Below the pieces are notes generated by a model, which was given only the letters and a program-made list of their open reading frames with translations, had not been told where the DNA came from and searched no databases. Source: Desulfurococcales archaeon (GTDB taxonomy: Archaea; Thermoproteota; Thermoprotei_A; CAZTBM01; SZUA-1508). From it: DNA of 19,128 nt. This document shows, in pieces, positions 1-6,687 of the stretch. The position numbers were made by a program, and so were the translations under genes. Position 1 is the stretch's first letter; each line of letters begins with the position of its first letter. The stretch spans positions 1 through 19,128 of the forward strand of contig DQVH01000148.1 in NCBI GenBank assembly GCA_015661855.1, in the 5' to 3' direction.

Positions 1-92
1 CCTGTGATTTCCCATTCAATGCACCAATAGAGCATGTTAACGCTATGGTTAAAGCTGCTGAAGGATTAGTTGCTAGAAGCGATATACTATAG
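1..92 (+). CDS. C-terminal end of a UroD-family methyltransferase (MtbA/MtaA-like), partial
   Basis: Only the last 29 codons are present, in the frame beginning at base 3 and ending with TAG at 90-92. The peptide reads CDFPFNAPIEHVNAMVKAAE and then about nine more residues. This matches the C-terminal signature of the uroporphyrinogen decarboxylase superfamily (a Cys-x-x-Pro segment, then 'P-x-E-x-[VI]-x-AMV-x-A'), and as I recall it is closer to the methylcobamide:CoM methyltransferases MtbA/MtaA than to HemE. In methylotrophic methanogens these enzymes take the methyl group from the corrinoid protein. The gene converges on two MtmB-like genes whose operon also encodes a corrinoid protein, so a role as methyl-acceptor enzyme is a reasonable inference. 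Only about 30 residues are visible, so HemE or another COG0407 member remains possible. Confidence 0.6.
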   Translation, partial: CDFPFNAPIEHVNAMVKAAEGLVARSDIL

Positions 93-104
93 TGTGCTAT
101 AGTA
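85..104. terminator. Perfect 8-bp hairpin between convergent genes
   Basis: TACTATAG (85-92) and CTATAGTA (97-104) are exact inverted repeats with a 4-base loop. The left arm contains the TAG stop of the UroD-like gene, and the opposing MtmB-like gene stops at 113. The symmetry and the 20-base convergent gap suggest a bidirectional transcript end or 3'-end stabilising hairpin. No T-run follows, so termination itself is inferred. Confidence 0.4.
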
Positions 105-112
105 GCTGTAGA

Positions 113-1480
113 CTATTCTGGTAATGGTATACCTAAATCGATAAGCTCCCTCTTTACCTCATTGTATAGTTTTAGCCATTCCCTAACAGGTTTAACAGTT
201 TTTATGTCGTAAAGTTCTCTAAAGGACTTTCCGGGTATAGCTCTTCTCTCCCTCCTCAATAAATCCTCATATTTTGATATAAGCTTCTTTACTATCTCGT
301 TTGCATCACTCCTTCTCAGTTTTACTGAGTGTTTTGCTACCTCGCCATAGAGTCTACACTCTAACCCTGTCTCTTGATCTATAAACTTTCCTCCAGCAGA
401 TCCTACACCTGTTCCATGAAGTCCACTTACAGCTGATGTTATAGCTCCTGCTGCAACTTCGTAAAGTATTGTTTTTGTTCCTGGGCCTGTAGCGGTATAG
501 CAGTCATGTAGTGTTATCATTTTACTATTATTTGCTATAGCCTGTCCTACAACACTTATAACCCATAGTGTTTCTCTTCCAGTATTGTTACAGTTAAATA
601 TATGGGTTAAACTTAGATAGTGTTTTAAACTTTTATAAGCTAGTAGTCCGAAGATGTGTTCTGCAACACTTATAATAGCTGTTCCCGGTGACCCCCCTCC
701 ATAACTTCCCCATATAGGTGTCATAAGGTTTCCAACTATAACTCCATGTTTATGTGCGAATTCAGCTAAAGCTATGTGTTCGTATGAGGTTTTTAGTTCA
801 ACCATTTGCGCTACTAGTATACCATCGGTTCTCCTTATCCCCCAATCCTCACTTATAGCAACCATTTTAGCCCATGGTGTTGTAACTGCAACATCATTTA
901 TGTGTAGTCCAGGCTTATTAACTATCCTGAGAGCCTCCCTAGTTAAAGATATTATCTTTGCTGCAGCTCTTAGCTCTAATGGTGATCCAACTTTAACTTC
1001 TCGCCCATTAAATGTTTTTAGTGAACCCGACCCTACTGCATCAATATAGTCTTCTTGAGCAAATGAAATCATTGTTTCAAGATATATATCTTCGGATACT
1101 AGTGTACCTGTAGGTCCAGCTTCAATTATCGGCTGTTCTGTATCCTCAACTCTTCTATGCTTCATAACTCTTGCATCACAACCTTGACCTATAACTATAC
1201 TATCCGGTATATTCTTTAGAGCACTCTTAACCTCGCTATCATCAAAAACTATTCTCCTACGTGTTGATATATTGTATCCTCCAACCTCTAGAAGTAACCT
1301 GTATCCTGCTCTCCATACATCATTAGCTAGAGTATTATCGGAGGGGATAACTTCTTCAGGATCGTATGTTATTTCATACTCTCTAATAAGCTCTTTAACC
1401 TTACATATGAGGAGTTTATCGAAATCCCGCTCCTCTATGTATGGTCCTTGCTCACTTTTATCAACGATATCGAGGTACAC
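113..1480 (-). CDS. MtmB-family corrinoid methyltransferase paralogue 1, without pyrrolysine
   Basis: This 455-residue protein has nearly the length of monomethylamine methyltransferase MtmB (about 458) and follows it end to end from memory. Shared landmarks are an N-terminal 'EERDFD' segment, 'STRRRIVFDDSEV' (72-84), 'AGPTGTLVSED' (121-131), the GGGSPG region (261-266), 'GRETLW' (301-306), a TGLE-x-R-x-x-GEVA block (371-382) and the C-terminal 'YDIKTVKP'. MtmB is a TIM barrel that moves a methyl group from methylamine to a corrinoid protein. At the position of pyrrolysine-202 this protein has Asn195 (AAT, bases 896-898), aligned without gaps for 35 residues up to a shared ELK. The start is GTG at 1480, preceded by a weak GGGATG. 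It is the last gene of the operon, 57 bases after paralogue 2. The family is clear; the substrate is unknown and may not be monomethylamine. Confidence 0.82.
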   Translation of the reverse strand: MYLDIVDKSEQGPYIEERDFDKLLICKVKELIREYEITYDPEEVIPSDNTLANDVWRAGYRLLLEVGGYNISTRRRIVFDDSEVKSALKNIPDSIVIGQGCDARVMKHRRVEDTEQPIIEAGPTGTLVSEDIYLETMISFAQEDYIDAVGSGSLKTFNGREVKVGSPLELRAAAKIISLTREALRIVNKPGLHINDVAVTTPWAKMVAISEDWGIRRTDGILVAQMVELKTSYEHIALAEFAHKHGVIVGNLMTPIWGSYGGGSPGTAIISVAEHIFGLLAYKSLKHYLSLTHIFNCNNTGRETLWVISVVGQAIANNSKMITLHDCYTATGPGTKTILYEVAAGAITSAVSGLHGTGVGSAGGKFIDQETGLECRLYGEVAKHSVKLRRSDANEIVKKLISKYEDLLRRERRAIPGKSFRELYDIKTVKPVREWLKLYNEVKRELIDLGIPLPE

Positions 1481-1537
1481 GTTTTAAACATCCCAATAGT
1501 ACGTTATAGTTGTAGAGGTGGAGGGTAAAGAGGGCTT

Positions 1538-2902
1538 TTATTCAAGTGGAATACCGTAGTCAGCTACCTCCTTCTTAGCTTTATTGTATAATTCTAGCCA
1601 CCACTTTCTAGGTTGAATAGTCTCCATATCGTATAGTTCTGGGAATGGTTTACCATAGTTTGGCTTCTCCATTCTCTCAGGATAGTATTTCTTTAGGAAT
1701 GTTTTAACTAACTCGTTTGCATCACTCCTCTTAAACTTTACAGCGGCATGTGCTACTTCAGCCATAAATCTCGTTTCTAAACCACTTGCATTAGGATACT
1801 TACCGTTAGTTGCTGATACTCCTAGTGGGTGTGATCCTGTAACAACATTTGTTATTGTGTTAGCTGTAATCTCATAGAATATCTCGTATGATCCTGCACC
1901 ATTACTTGTCCATACATCACCCATTAGTATGAAGTTTGTATGTCTCGCCATAGCCTGACCTACAATATTTAGAACCCACATAGTCTCTAAACTACTCGTA
2001 CTAACATACTTAGGGTGTATTGGGTGGATTATGTAGTAGTCTGCATAGTATATTAGCCTACTGAGAAGGTATGAAGCTATAAACCCTATAGCTACACCCT
2101 CCGGTCCTCCAAGGAATCCACCAATAACTGGGTCTACTAGTGCTACATTGAATCCACCATAGATTTTAAATGTAAACGCTTTAGTTAACCTATCATAGTC
2201 TGTTTTTAAGTCGTTGAGAATAGCTATTAAGTGTGCATCTGTTTTCCTAAGTCCTTCAGGGTTTTGTACAGCTAAATCACCTATACATGTATTACTACTT
2301 TCAGCTGCTAGGAGGTGTATTCCAGGTCTACCAGCAGCTTTAGCAGCTTCTCTTAGATACCTTAATTCTAGTATTGTAGCTAGTGCTTCAGCTGGTGATC
2401 CAGTTCTAACCTCTATACCTTTAATTTTGTGTAGACCTCCATGGTTTATCGTATCTATTAGTGGCTCCTGCATATACGATAGTGCCATGTGGTAGTAGAA
2501 CTCTTCAGGTATTGGTGCTCCAGCCTGACCACCCATTATTATTGGTGGTCTCTGATCCTCTATCTTTCTAGCATAGAGTAAACGTGCATCCCTACCTTCA
2601 CCAACTATTAGCTGGCTAGGTGCAGACCTTAAACCCTCCTTTATCTCCTCCTCTGTAAACTTTATAATCCTCCTTGTTGAGACACAGTAGATTCCAGTTT
2701 CCAATGCTAACTCGAATCCCGCCTTCCAAACATCATCAGCTAGACTATCATCTGAAGTTACTATTTCCTCACGGTTAAACCTTATATCATACTCTTTTAC
2801 TAGTCTTCTAGCATTCTTAGCTACAACTTTTAAGTCGAACTCTCTCTCCTCCATATACTTGCCTTCTTCAGATCTCTTAAGAATATCATAGAATGATAGC
2901 AT
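1538..2902 (-). CDS. MtmB-family corrinoid methyltransferase paralogue 2, without pyrrolysine
   Basis: This 454-residue paralogue of the preceding protein has diverged substantially but keeps the same landmarks: 'MEEREFD' (17-23), 'GIYCVSTRRIIKFTEEEI' (70-87, very close to MtmB's 'GIYC..THRIVKYTEDEI' as I recall it), 'GEGRDAR' (101-107), 'GGQAGAPIPEE', 'GRPGIH' (191-196), 'TDAHLIAILNDLK' (221-233) and 'SGLETRFMAEVA'. The pyrrolysine site corresponds to Leu198 (CTA, bases 2309-2311). The segment that holds MtmB's 'QYY' residues reads 'GDVW' here and 'HDCY' in paralogue 1, so the active sites differ from MtmB and from each other. The start is ATG, with GGGGGTG about 8 bases upstream and overlapping the end of the corrinoid gene (15-base gap). 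It is probably the partner methyltransferase for that corrinoid protein. The two paralogues may act on different methyl donors or form a hetero-oligomer. Confidence 0.85.
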   Translation of the reverse strand: MLSFYDILKRSEEGKYMEEREFDLKVVAKNARRLVKEYDIRFNREEIVTSDDSLADDVWKAGFELALETGIYCVSTRRIIKFTEEEIKEGLRSAPSQLIVGEGRDARLLYARKIEDQRPPIIMGGQAGAPIPEEFYYHMALSYMQEPLIDTINHGGLHKIKGIEVRTGSPAEALATILELRYLREAAKAAGRPGIHLLAAESSNTCIGDLAVQNPEGLRKTDAHLIAILNDLKTDYDRLTKAFTFKIYGGFNVALVDPVIGGFLGGPEGVAIGFIASYLLSRLIYYADYYIIHPIHPKYVSTSSLETMWVLNIVGQAMARHTNFILMGDVWTSNGAGSYEIFYEITANTITNVVTGSHPLGVSATNGKYPNASGLETRFMAEVAHAAVKFKRSDANELVKTFLKKYYPERMEKPNYGKPFPELYDMETIQPRKWWLELYNKAKKEVADYGIPLE

Positions 2903-2917
2903 TAGATAACACCCCCA

Positions 2918-3586
2918 CTACTTCTTCTTCCTCTTCTTCTCAATTAACTCTAACGCTACCTTTACAGCTTCATCAGCGTTTTCACCGTATCCATCTGCTC
3001 CAACCTCTTTAGCCCACTCTCTTGTTACAGCACCACCACCAACCATGAGTATGTATTTGTCTCTAAGGTTTAACTCTTTAAGTAGCTTTATTACGTCTTT
3101 AACGTATGGTAGTGATGTTGATAGTAGTGCTGAGATAGCTATTATGTCTGCATCTACCTCTTTAGCTTTCTTAACAAACTCTGCTACTGGTACATCTCTA
3201 CCTAGATCGTATACTTCAAAACCTGCAGCTCTAAGCATTAATGCTACAATATTCTTTCCGAGATCGTGTATATCCCCTTGAATAGTACCTATAACAACCT
3301 TACCTACTACTAGTTCACTCTTCTTTTCAGCTAGAATTTTTGGTTCAATAAGCTTCATACACTTCTCAAAAGCTTCAGCAGCCATCATAACCTCTGGTAG
3401 GAATATCTCTAACTTAGCAAACTTATCTCCTACAAGCTTCATTGCTGGAATCATACACTCCTTAACAATACTATATGCGTCAACACCTAAATTCAATAGT
3501 TTCTCTACAGCCTCTCTAGCTGCATCAGAATCCCCATCAACAATAGCGTTAAATAGCTTCTTACATAAAGTATCCTTCTCACTCAT
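2918..3586 (-). CDS. Methyltransferase corrinoid protein (MtmC/MtbC/MttC type)
   Basis: This 222-residue cytosolic protein has the standard two-domain layout: an N-terminal helical cap (about 1-90, B12-binding 2) and a Rossmann B12-binding domain (about 92-218). The cobalamin motif 'GDIHDLGKN' is intact, with His107 as the expected lower axial ligand to cobalt, followed by the 'SALLSTS' (152-158) and 'MVGGGAV' (181-187) elements that hold the nucleotide tail. It shuttles methyl groups between the substrate methyltransferase and the acceptor enzyme, cycling between Co(I) and methyl-Co(III). It is the first gene of the leftward operon, with a strong SD (GGAGGT, 3598-3603) 11 bases before the ATG. 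The last residues are lysine-rich and the stop is TAG. It could equally be named MtbC or MttC-like; which methyltransferase it serves is inferred from adjacency. Confidence 0.9.
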   Translation of the reverse strand: MSEKDTLCKKLFNAIVDGDSDAAREAVEKLLNLGVDAYSIVKECMIPAMKLVGDKFAKLEIFLPEVMMAAEAFEKCMKLIEPKILAEKKSELVVGKVVIGTIQGDIHDLGKNIVALMLRAAGFEVYDLGRDVPVAEFVKKAKEVDADIIAISALLSTSLPYVKDVIKLLKELNLRDKYILMVGGGAVTREWAKEVGADGYGENADEAVKVALELIEKKRKKK

Positions 3587-3597
3587 ATTAGGCCATG

Positions 3598-3645
3598 ACC
3601 TCCAGACAAAGCCTCTATCATGTTACCTTAGGCAATATAAAAACT
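3598..3645 (-). promoter_or_regulatory. Promoter and SD of the corrinoid/MtmB-like operon
   Basis: Read on the minus strand, GTTTTTATAT (3645-3636) is a good archaeal TATA box. A start about 25 bases downstream (near 3612) would give a leader of about 27 bases carrying GGAGGT (3603-3598) before the ATG at 3586. An ATG inside the leader is followed at once by GCC TAA, so it is not a usable start. Confidence 0.55.
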
Positions 3646-3752
3646 TTCTTATGTACTGTCACCTCTTCCATTTTACATTATCAATGTCAAATCAAGATGA
3701 TTAGCGCTCTACCATTTACAGAACTTAAATAGCTAATTATAATCGATTAGTG

Positions 3753-3771
3753 TATGGTTAGCCTAACCATA
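3753..3771. promoter_or_regulatory. Perfect 9-bp dyad, candidate operator
   Basis: TATGGTTAG-C-CTAACCATA is an exact inverted repeat with a single central base. It lies in the 262-base region between the divergent corrinoid/methyltransferase operon and the transporter series. Dyads of this size are typical sites for dimeric archaeal regulators (Lrp/AsnC, TrmB or MarR type). No regulator gene is adjacent, so the protein that binds is unknown. A CTTAAATA box sits at 3724-3731, which would place a rightward transcript start at the dyad. Confidence 0.5.
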
Positions 3772-3775
3772 TGTC

Positions 3776-3787
3776 ACAATTAATTGT
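3776..3787. promoter_or_regulatory. Second palindrome, ACAATTAATTGT
   Basis: This perfect 12-base palindrome lies 4 bases after the first dyad. It is A+T-rich, so chance is more likely than for its neighbour. The tandem arrangement suggests either a second site for the same control region or part of a leader structure. Confidence 0.3.
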
Positions 3788-3804
3788 AATAATCTTAATT
3801 ACCT

Positions 3805-3838
3805 CTTAAATACTATCTTGATAACACGTATTGGGGTG
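3805..3838 (+). promoter_or_regulatory. TATA box and SD of the solute-binding protein gene
   Basis: CTTAAATAC (3805-3813) is a TATA-like box, and the same CTTAAATA occurs at 3724-3731, upstream of the palindromes. GGGGTG (3833-3838) is a ribosome site 10 bases before ATG 3849, which decides that start over the TTG at 3831. If the nearer box is used the leader would be very short. If the farther one is used, the dyad lies at the start site. Confidence 0.45.
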
Positions 3839-3848
3839 CGGTATCCTT

Positions 3849-4964
3849 ATGAGAGCACAGTATAGGCTAGGTATAGTTATTGCTGTCTTAATCATAGGAT
3901 TAGTTGTAGGTTTAGGTGTTGGCGCTTTACTATTTAGAGTACCAGCTACACCAACTACTACAACTGTTACAGTAACAGTTCCTAAAACGGTAACTGTTAC
4001 TGTAACTGCTTCACCTACACCAACACCTACAGAGAAGGTTAGGATAGCAGTAATATATGTTACACCAATAGAGGAGCCATGGAATATGGCACTACATCAG
4101 GCTATGAAGTGGGCTGAGAAACACCTAAACATAGAGTATGTGTATACTGAGAAGGTACATGAAGCTGATGTTGAACGTGTTATGAGAGAATACATAAACC
4201 TAGGGTACAAGGTTATATTCCCACATAGCTGGGGTTACCATCCAGTTACAATAAGGCTTGCTAAAGAGTTTCCAGATGTACTATTCTGTCAAGGCTCAGG
4301 CCCTGTTGACATAGAGTGGCCAAATAATGTACTACTATACGATTACTGGATTCAGGAGGCAGCATACCTAGCTGGTATGGTAGCAGGGCTTATGACGAAA
4401 ACTAACGTTATAGGTGTAGTAACAGCATTTGCTGTACCAGATGTAAATAGACTAGTAAACGCATTTTGTGCTGGAGCGAAAGCTGTAAACCCTGATGTCA
4501 AAATAATAGTAACGTTTATTGAAAGCTGGTTTGATCCAGTAAAGGCTAAGGAGGCTGCAGCAGCACAAATAGAGGCTGGAGCAGACTTTATCTACGCTGA
4601 AAGGTATGGTGTATTCGAGGCTTGTAGAGAAGCTCAAAAGAAGGGTAAGAGAGTGTATGCCTTTGGTAACATTGTAAATCAGAATGATCTAGCACCCGAC
4701 GTAGTAATAGCTAGTGTTGTATGGGATTTAAGACCATTCATAAAGTACGTTGTCGACATGGTTAGAAGGGGAGAAATTAAGGGTGGTATAGTAGACTGGG
4801 GTATGAAGGAGGGATGGGCAAAATTCGTATGGAATGAGAAACTTAAAGAAAAGATAGTACCACCAGAAGTTGTAAAGAAGATAGAGGAGGCAAAGAAGGC
4901 AATAATAGAGGGTAAACTCAAAGTACCAATATATGAGGATTGGGATCCAGAGAGATGGAAGTAG
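3849..4964 (+). CDS. BMP-family ABC transporter solute-binding protein, membrane anchored, Trp-rich
   Basis: The protein has 371 residues from ATG 3849; a TTG at 3831 would add six. It starts with a short basic stretch and one hydrophobic segment (about 7-28), then a Thr/Pro/Val linker (about 31-61, with 'TVTVTVPKTVTVTVT'). That is the usual layout of archaeal surface binding proteins tethered by an N-terminal helix, with a probably glycosylated stalk. There is no lipobox Cys. The rest ('VRIAVIYVTPIEEPWN' onward) is a two-lobed BMP domain (the PnrA/Med family, best known for purine nucleosides). Twelve tryptophans, several at loop positions (SWGYHP, ESWFDP, VVWDLRP, DWGMKEGWAKFVWN), suggest an aromatic-lined pocket and possibly a methylated ammonium ligand; this is inference. 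It is the first gene of the transporter series, divergent from the methyltransferase operon. Confidence 0.85.
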   Translation: MRAQYRLGIVIAVLIIGLVVGLGVGALLFRVPATPTTTTVTVTVPKTVTVTVTASPTPTPTEKVRIAVIYVTPIEEPWNMALHQAMKWAEKHLNIEYVYTEKVHEADVERVMREYINLGYKVIFPHSWGYHPVTIRLAKEFPDVLFCQGSGPVDIEWPNNVLLYDYWIQEAAYLAGMVAGLMTKTNVIGVVTAFAVPDVNRLVNAFCAGAKAVNPDVKIIVTFIESWFDPVKAKEAAAAQIEAGADFIYAERYGVFEACREAQKKGKRVYAFGNIVNQNDLAPDVVIASVVWDLRPFIKYVVDMVRRGEIKGGIVDWGMKEGWAKFVWNEKLKEKIVPPEVVKKIEEAKKAIIEGKLKVPIYEDWDPERWK

Positions 4965-5013
4965 CATAAAATACTCAAATCATACTACGTTAAATCATGT
5001 TCAACTCAAACCT

Positions 5014-5035
5014 ATTTTAAAAATGTTTTTTCTTT
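5014..5035 (+). promoter_or_regulatory. T-run after the binding-protein gene, with overlapping TATA-like box
   Basis: The 151-base gap after the binding-protein stop holds TTTTAAAA (5014-5021) followed by TTTTTTCTTT (about 5025-5035). The T-run could end a share of transcripts after the highly expressed binding protein. The TATA-like box would start a new transcript near 5042 for the ATPase gene. Both readings come from base composition only. Confidence 0.35.
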
Positions 5036-5062
5036 AATTTAATACTATGGGGATATAGTTTA

Positions 5063-5100
5063 GCCTGATAGAGTTGCATAGTTAGTTAGCTCTATTAGGT
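5063..5100 (+). promoter_or_regulatory. Long leader hairpin just before the ATPase ribosome site
   Basis: CCTGATAGAG (5064-5073) pairs with CTCTATTAGG (5090-5099) over 10 positions with one G-U. The helix extends outward by one G-U pair (5063:5100) and inward by three pairs (5074-5076 with 5087-5089, mostly wobble), leaving a loop of about 10 bases. The stem ends two bases before the purine-rich SD region (GAGGAG, 5103-5108) of the ATPase gene. It could be a processing or stability element that sets binding protein above ATPase, or a control structure at the ribosome site. Confidence 0.5.
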
Positions 5101-5115
5101 AAGAGGAGAAGTGTA

Positions 5116-6669
5116 ATGGTTCACTTGGAGAGTAGTAAGGATTATGTAGTAGTGATGAAGGGTATAACTAAAGTCTATCCTGGAGGTGTAGTTGCAAATC
5201 GTAATATAGATTTCGATCTTAAACGTGGGGAAATACATGCACTTCTTGGAGAGAATGGTGCTGGTAAGACTACGTTAATGAAGATTCTTGCTGGATGTCT
5301 ACTACCAGATAAGGGGGAGATATACGTTAAGGGTGAGAGGGTTAAATTTAGATCACCGGTAGACGCCATTAAGAAAGGTATAGGTATGGTTCATCAACAC
5401 TTTACATTAATCCCCTCATTTACGGTAGCTGAAAACATAATTCTTGGAGGTATTGGTGGAAAACGGGAAGGAATAAAACTTGATATGAAGGCTATTGAGG
5501 AAGAGATAGCTGAATTCGCTAAAAAGCATGGACTTCCAATAAACCCTAAAGCTAGAATTGAGGAGTTACCCGTAGGGTTAAAGCAGAGAGTTGAAATCCT
5601 AAGACTACTCTATAGGAAAGCAGACATACTTATACTTGATGAACCTACATCCGTACTAACACCATTAGAAGTTAAAGAGCTATTTGAAGCTCTAAAGAGG
5701 ATGGCGAGTGAAGGTAAATCTATAGTATTTGTAACACATAAACTTGATGAAGCTCTATCTATTAGTGATAGGATAACAGTACTTAGAAAAGGTGAAGTCG
5801 TAGCTAGAATTGATAATCCTAAAAGTATTAGTAAAGAGAAACTAGCTGAACTAGTAGTTGGTAGGAAAATAGTGTATAAAGCTGTTAAAACTAAAACACT
5901 ATATGATAAAACTACACCATTAATGGAGATTAGGAATCTTAAAGTACTTGATGATCGAGGTGTTCTAGCTGTAAGAAATCTAAACTTAACATTATACCCA
6001 GGTGAAATACTTGGACTAGCTGGTGTTGAAGGTAATGGTCAAAGGGAGCTAGTAGAGGCAATAACCGGTTTAAGACGTGTTGAAGAAGGTGAAATAGTAA
6101 TTCTAGGTAAGAAGGTAACAAATAAACCACCAAAATACATTATTGAACTTGGAGTCTCCTATATTCCAGAGGATAGAACTGGTAGAGGTGTAGCACTCGA
6201 ACTCTCAGTAGCTGAAAACCTTATAGCTAAAGTTCACGATAAAACACCATTCAGTAGAAGGGGTATATTGAACCTAAAGAGCATATACTCTTTCGCTAAA
6301 GAAGCTATAGAAAAATTCAATATAGTAACACCTAGTGTTAAAACTCCAACAATGTACCTTTCTGGAGGTAATATTCAAAGGCTTATATTGGCTAGAGAGT
6401 TAAGCTTTAAACCTAAAATAATAATTGCTGAACAGCCTACAGCAGGACTTGATGTTGCAGCAACAGAGTTTATTCATAAACTACTCATAGACTTTAGGAA
6501 TAGTGGTTGCGGAATACTACTCATATCAGCTGATATAGATGAAATACTTAAACTTAGTGATCGTGTAGCAGTAATATATGGAGGTAGAATAGTTAAAGTA
6601 TACGATGAAGTTAGTAGAATAGACCTTATTGAATTGAGTAAGTACATGCTTGGTGTTAAAACTGAGTAG
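5116..6669 (+). CDS. ABC transporter ATP-binding protein, two fused ATPase domains (NupO/YufO type)
   Basis: This 517-residue protein energises the importer formed with the next two genes. The first domain (about 8-250) is complete: Walker A GENGAGKTT (45-53), Q-loop near MVHQH (91-95), signature variant LPVGLKQR (151-158), Walker B ILILDEPTS (171-179) and His208. The second domain (about 268-505) has an altered Walker A (GVEGNGQRE, 303-311), a canonical LSGG (415-418) and IIIAEQPTAGLD (435-446) where the Walker B Asp-Glu pair is degenerate. That asymmetry is normal for the ATPases of BMP-type nucleoside and ribose-type importers, so it is not a sign of decay. The start is ATG with GAGGAG 7 bases upstream. 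The permease gene begins 18 bases after the stop. Confidence 0.93.
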   Translation: MVHLESSKDYVVVMKGITKVYPGGVVANRNIDFDLKRGEIHALLGENGAGKTTLMKILAGCLLPDKGEIYVKGERVKFRSPVDAIKKGIGMVHQHFTLIPSFTVAENIILGGIGGKREGIKLDMKAIEEEIAEFAKKHGLPINPKARIEELPVGLKQRVEILRLLYRKADILILDEPTSVLTPLEVKELFEALKRMASEGKSIVFVTHKLDEALSISDRITVLRKGEVVARIDNPKSISKEKLAELVVGRKIVYKAVKTKTLYDKTTPLMEIRNLKVLDDRGVLAVRNLNLTLYPGEILGLAGVEGNGQRELVEAITGLRRVEEGEIVILGKKVTNKPPKYIIELGVSYIPEDRTGRGVALELSVAENLIAKVHDKTPFSRRGILNLKSIYSFAKEAIEKFNIVTPSVKTPTMYLSGGNIQRLILARELSFKPKIIIAEQPTAGLDVAATEFIHKLLIDFRNSGCGILLISADIDEILKLSDRVAVIYGGRIVKVYDEVSRIDLIELSKYMLGVKTE

Positions 6670-6687
6670 AATAGTAGGTGTTGAATT

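Noticed and set aside
113..2902. MttB-type (trimethylamine, COG5598) assignment for the two methyltransferases
   Set aside because: My first reading, dropped because the landmarks along the whole length (GIYC-STRRI-KFTEEEI, GGP/GGQ-x-G, TDAH-LNDLK, TGLE-x-R, YD-x-x-T-x-x-P) follow MtmB much better.
2918..2920. In-frame TAG of the corrinoid gene as a pyrrolysine read-through codon
   Set aside because: It follows a complete B12 domain and a lysine-rich tail, and is directly followed by the SD of the next gene. TAG is also the stop of many unrelated genes here.
3831..3848. TTG start for the binding protein
   Set aside because: It would place the GGGGTG ribosome site inside the coding sequence. 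ATG 3849 has that site at normal distance and gives a typical N-terminal anchor.
4679..4978. Open frame of about 99 codons antisense to the binding-protein gene, and similar antisense frames elsewhere (for example 9474-9818, 774-1049)
   Set aside because: They mirror the codon pattern of strongly supported genes on the other strand and show no recognisable motifs or ribosome sites.
5049..5075. tRNA-like 5' half (GGGGATATAGTTTAGCCTGATAGAG resembles acceptor plus D arm)
   Set aside because: No matching anticodon stem, T arm or acceptor 3' strand follows, and the D stem would pair only by wobbles. The same bases form the leader hairpin instead.
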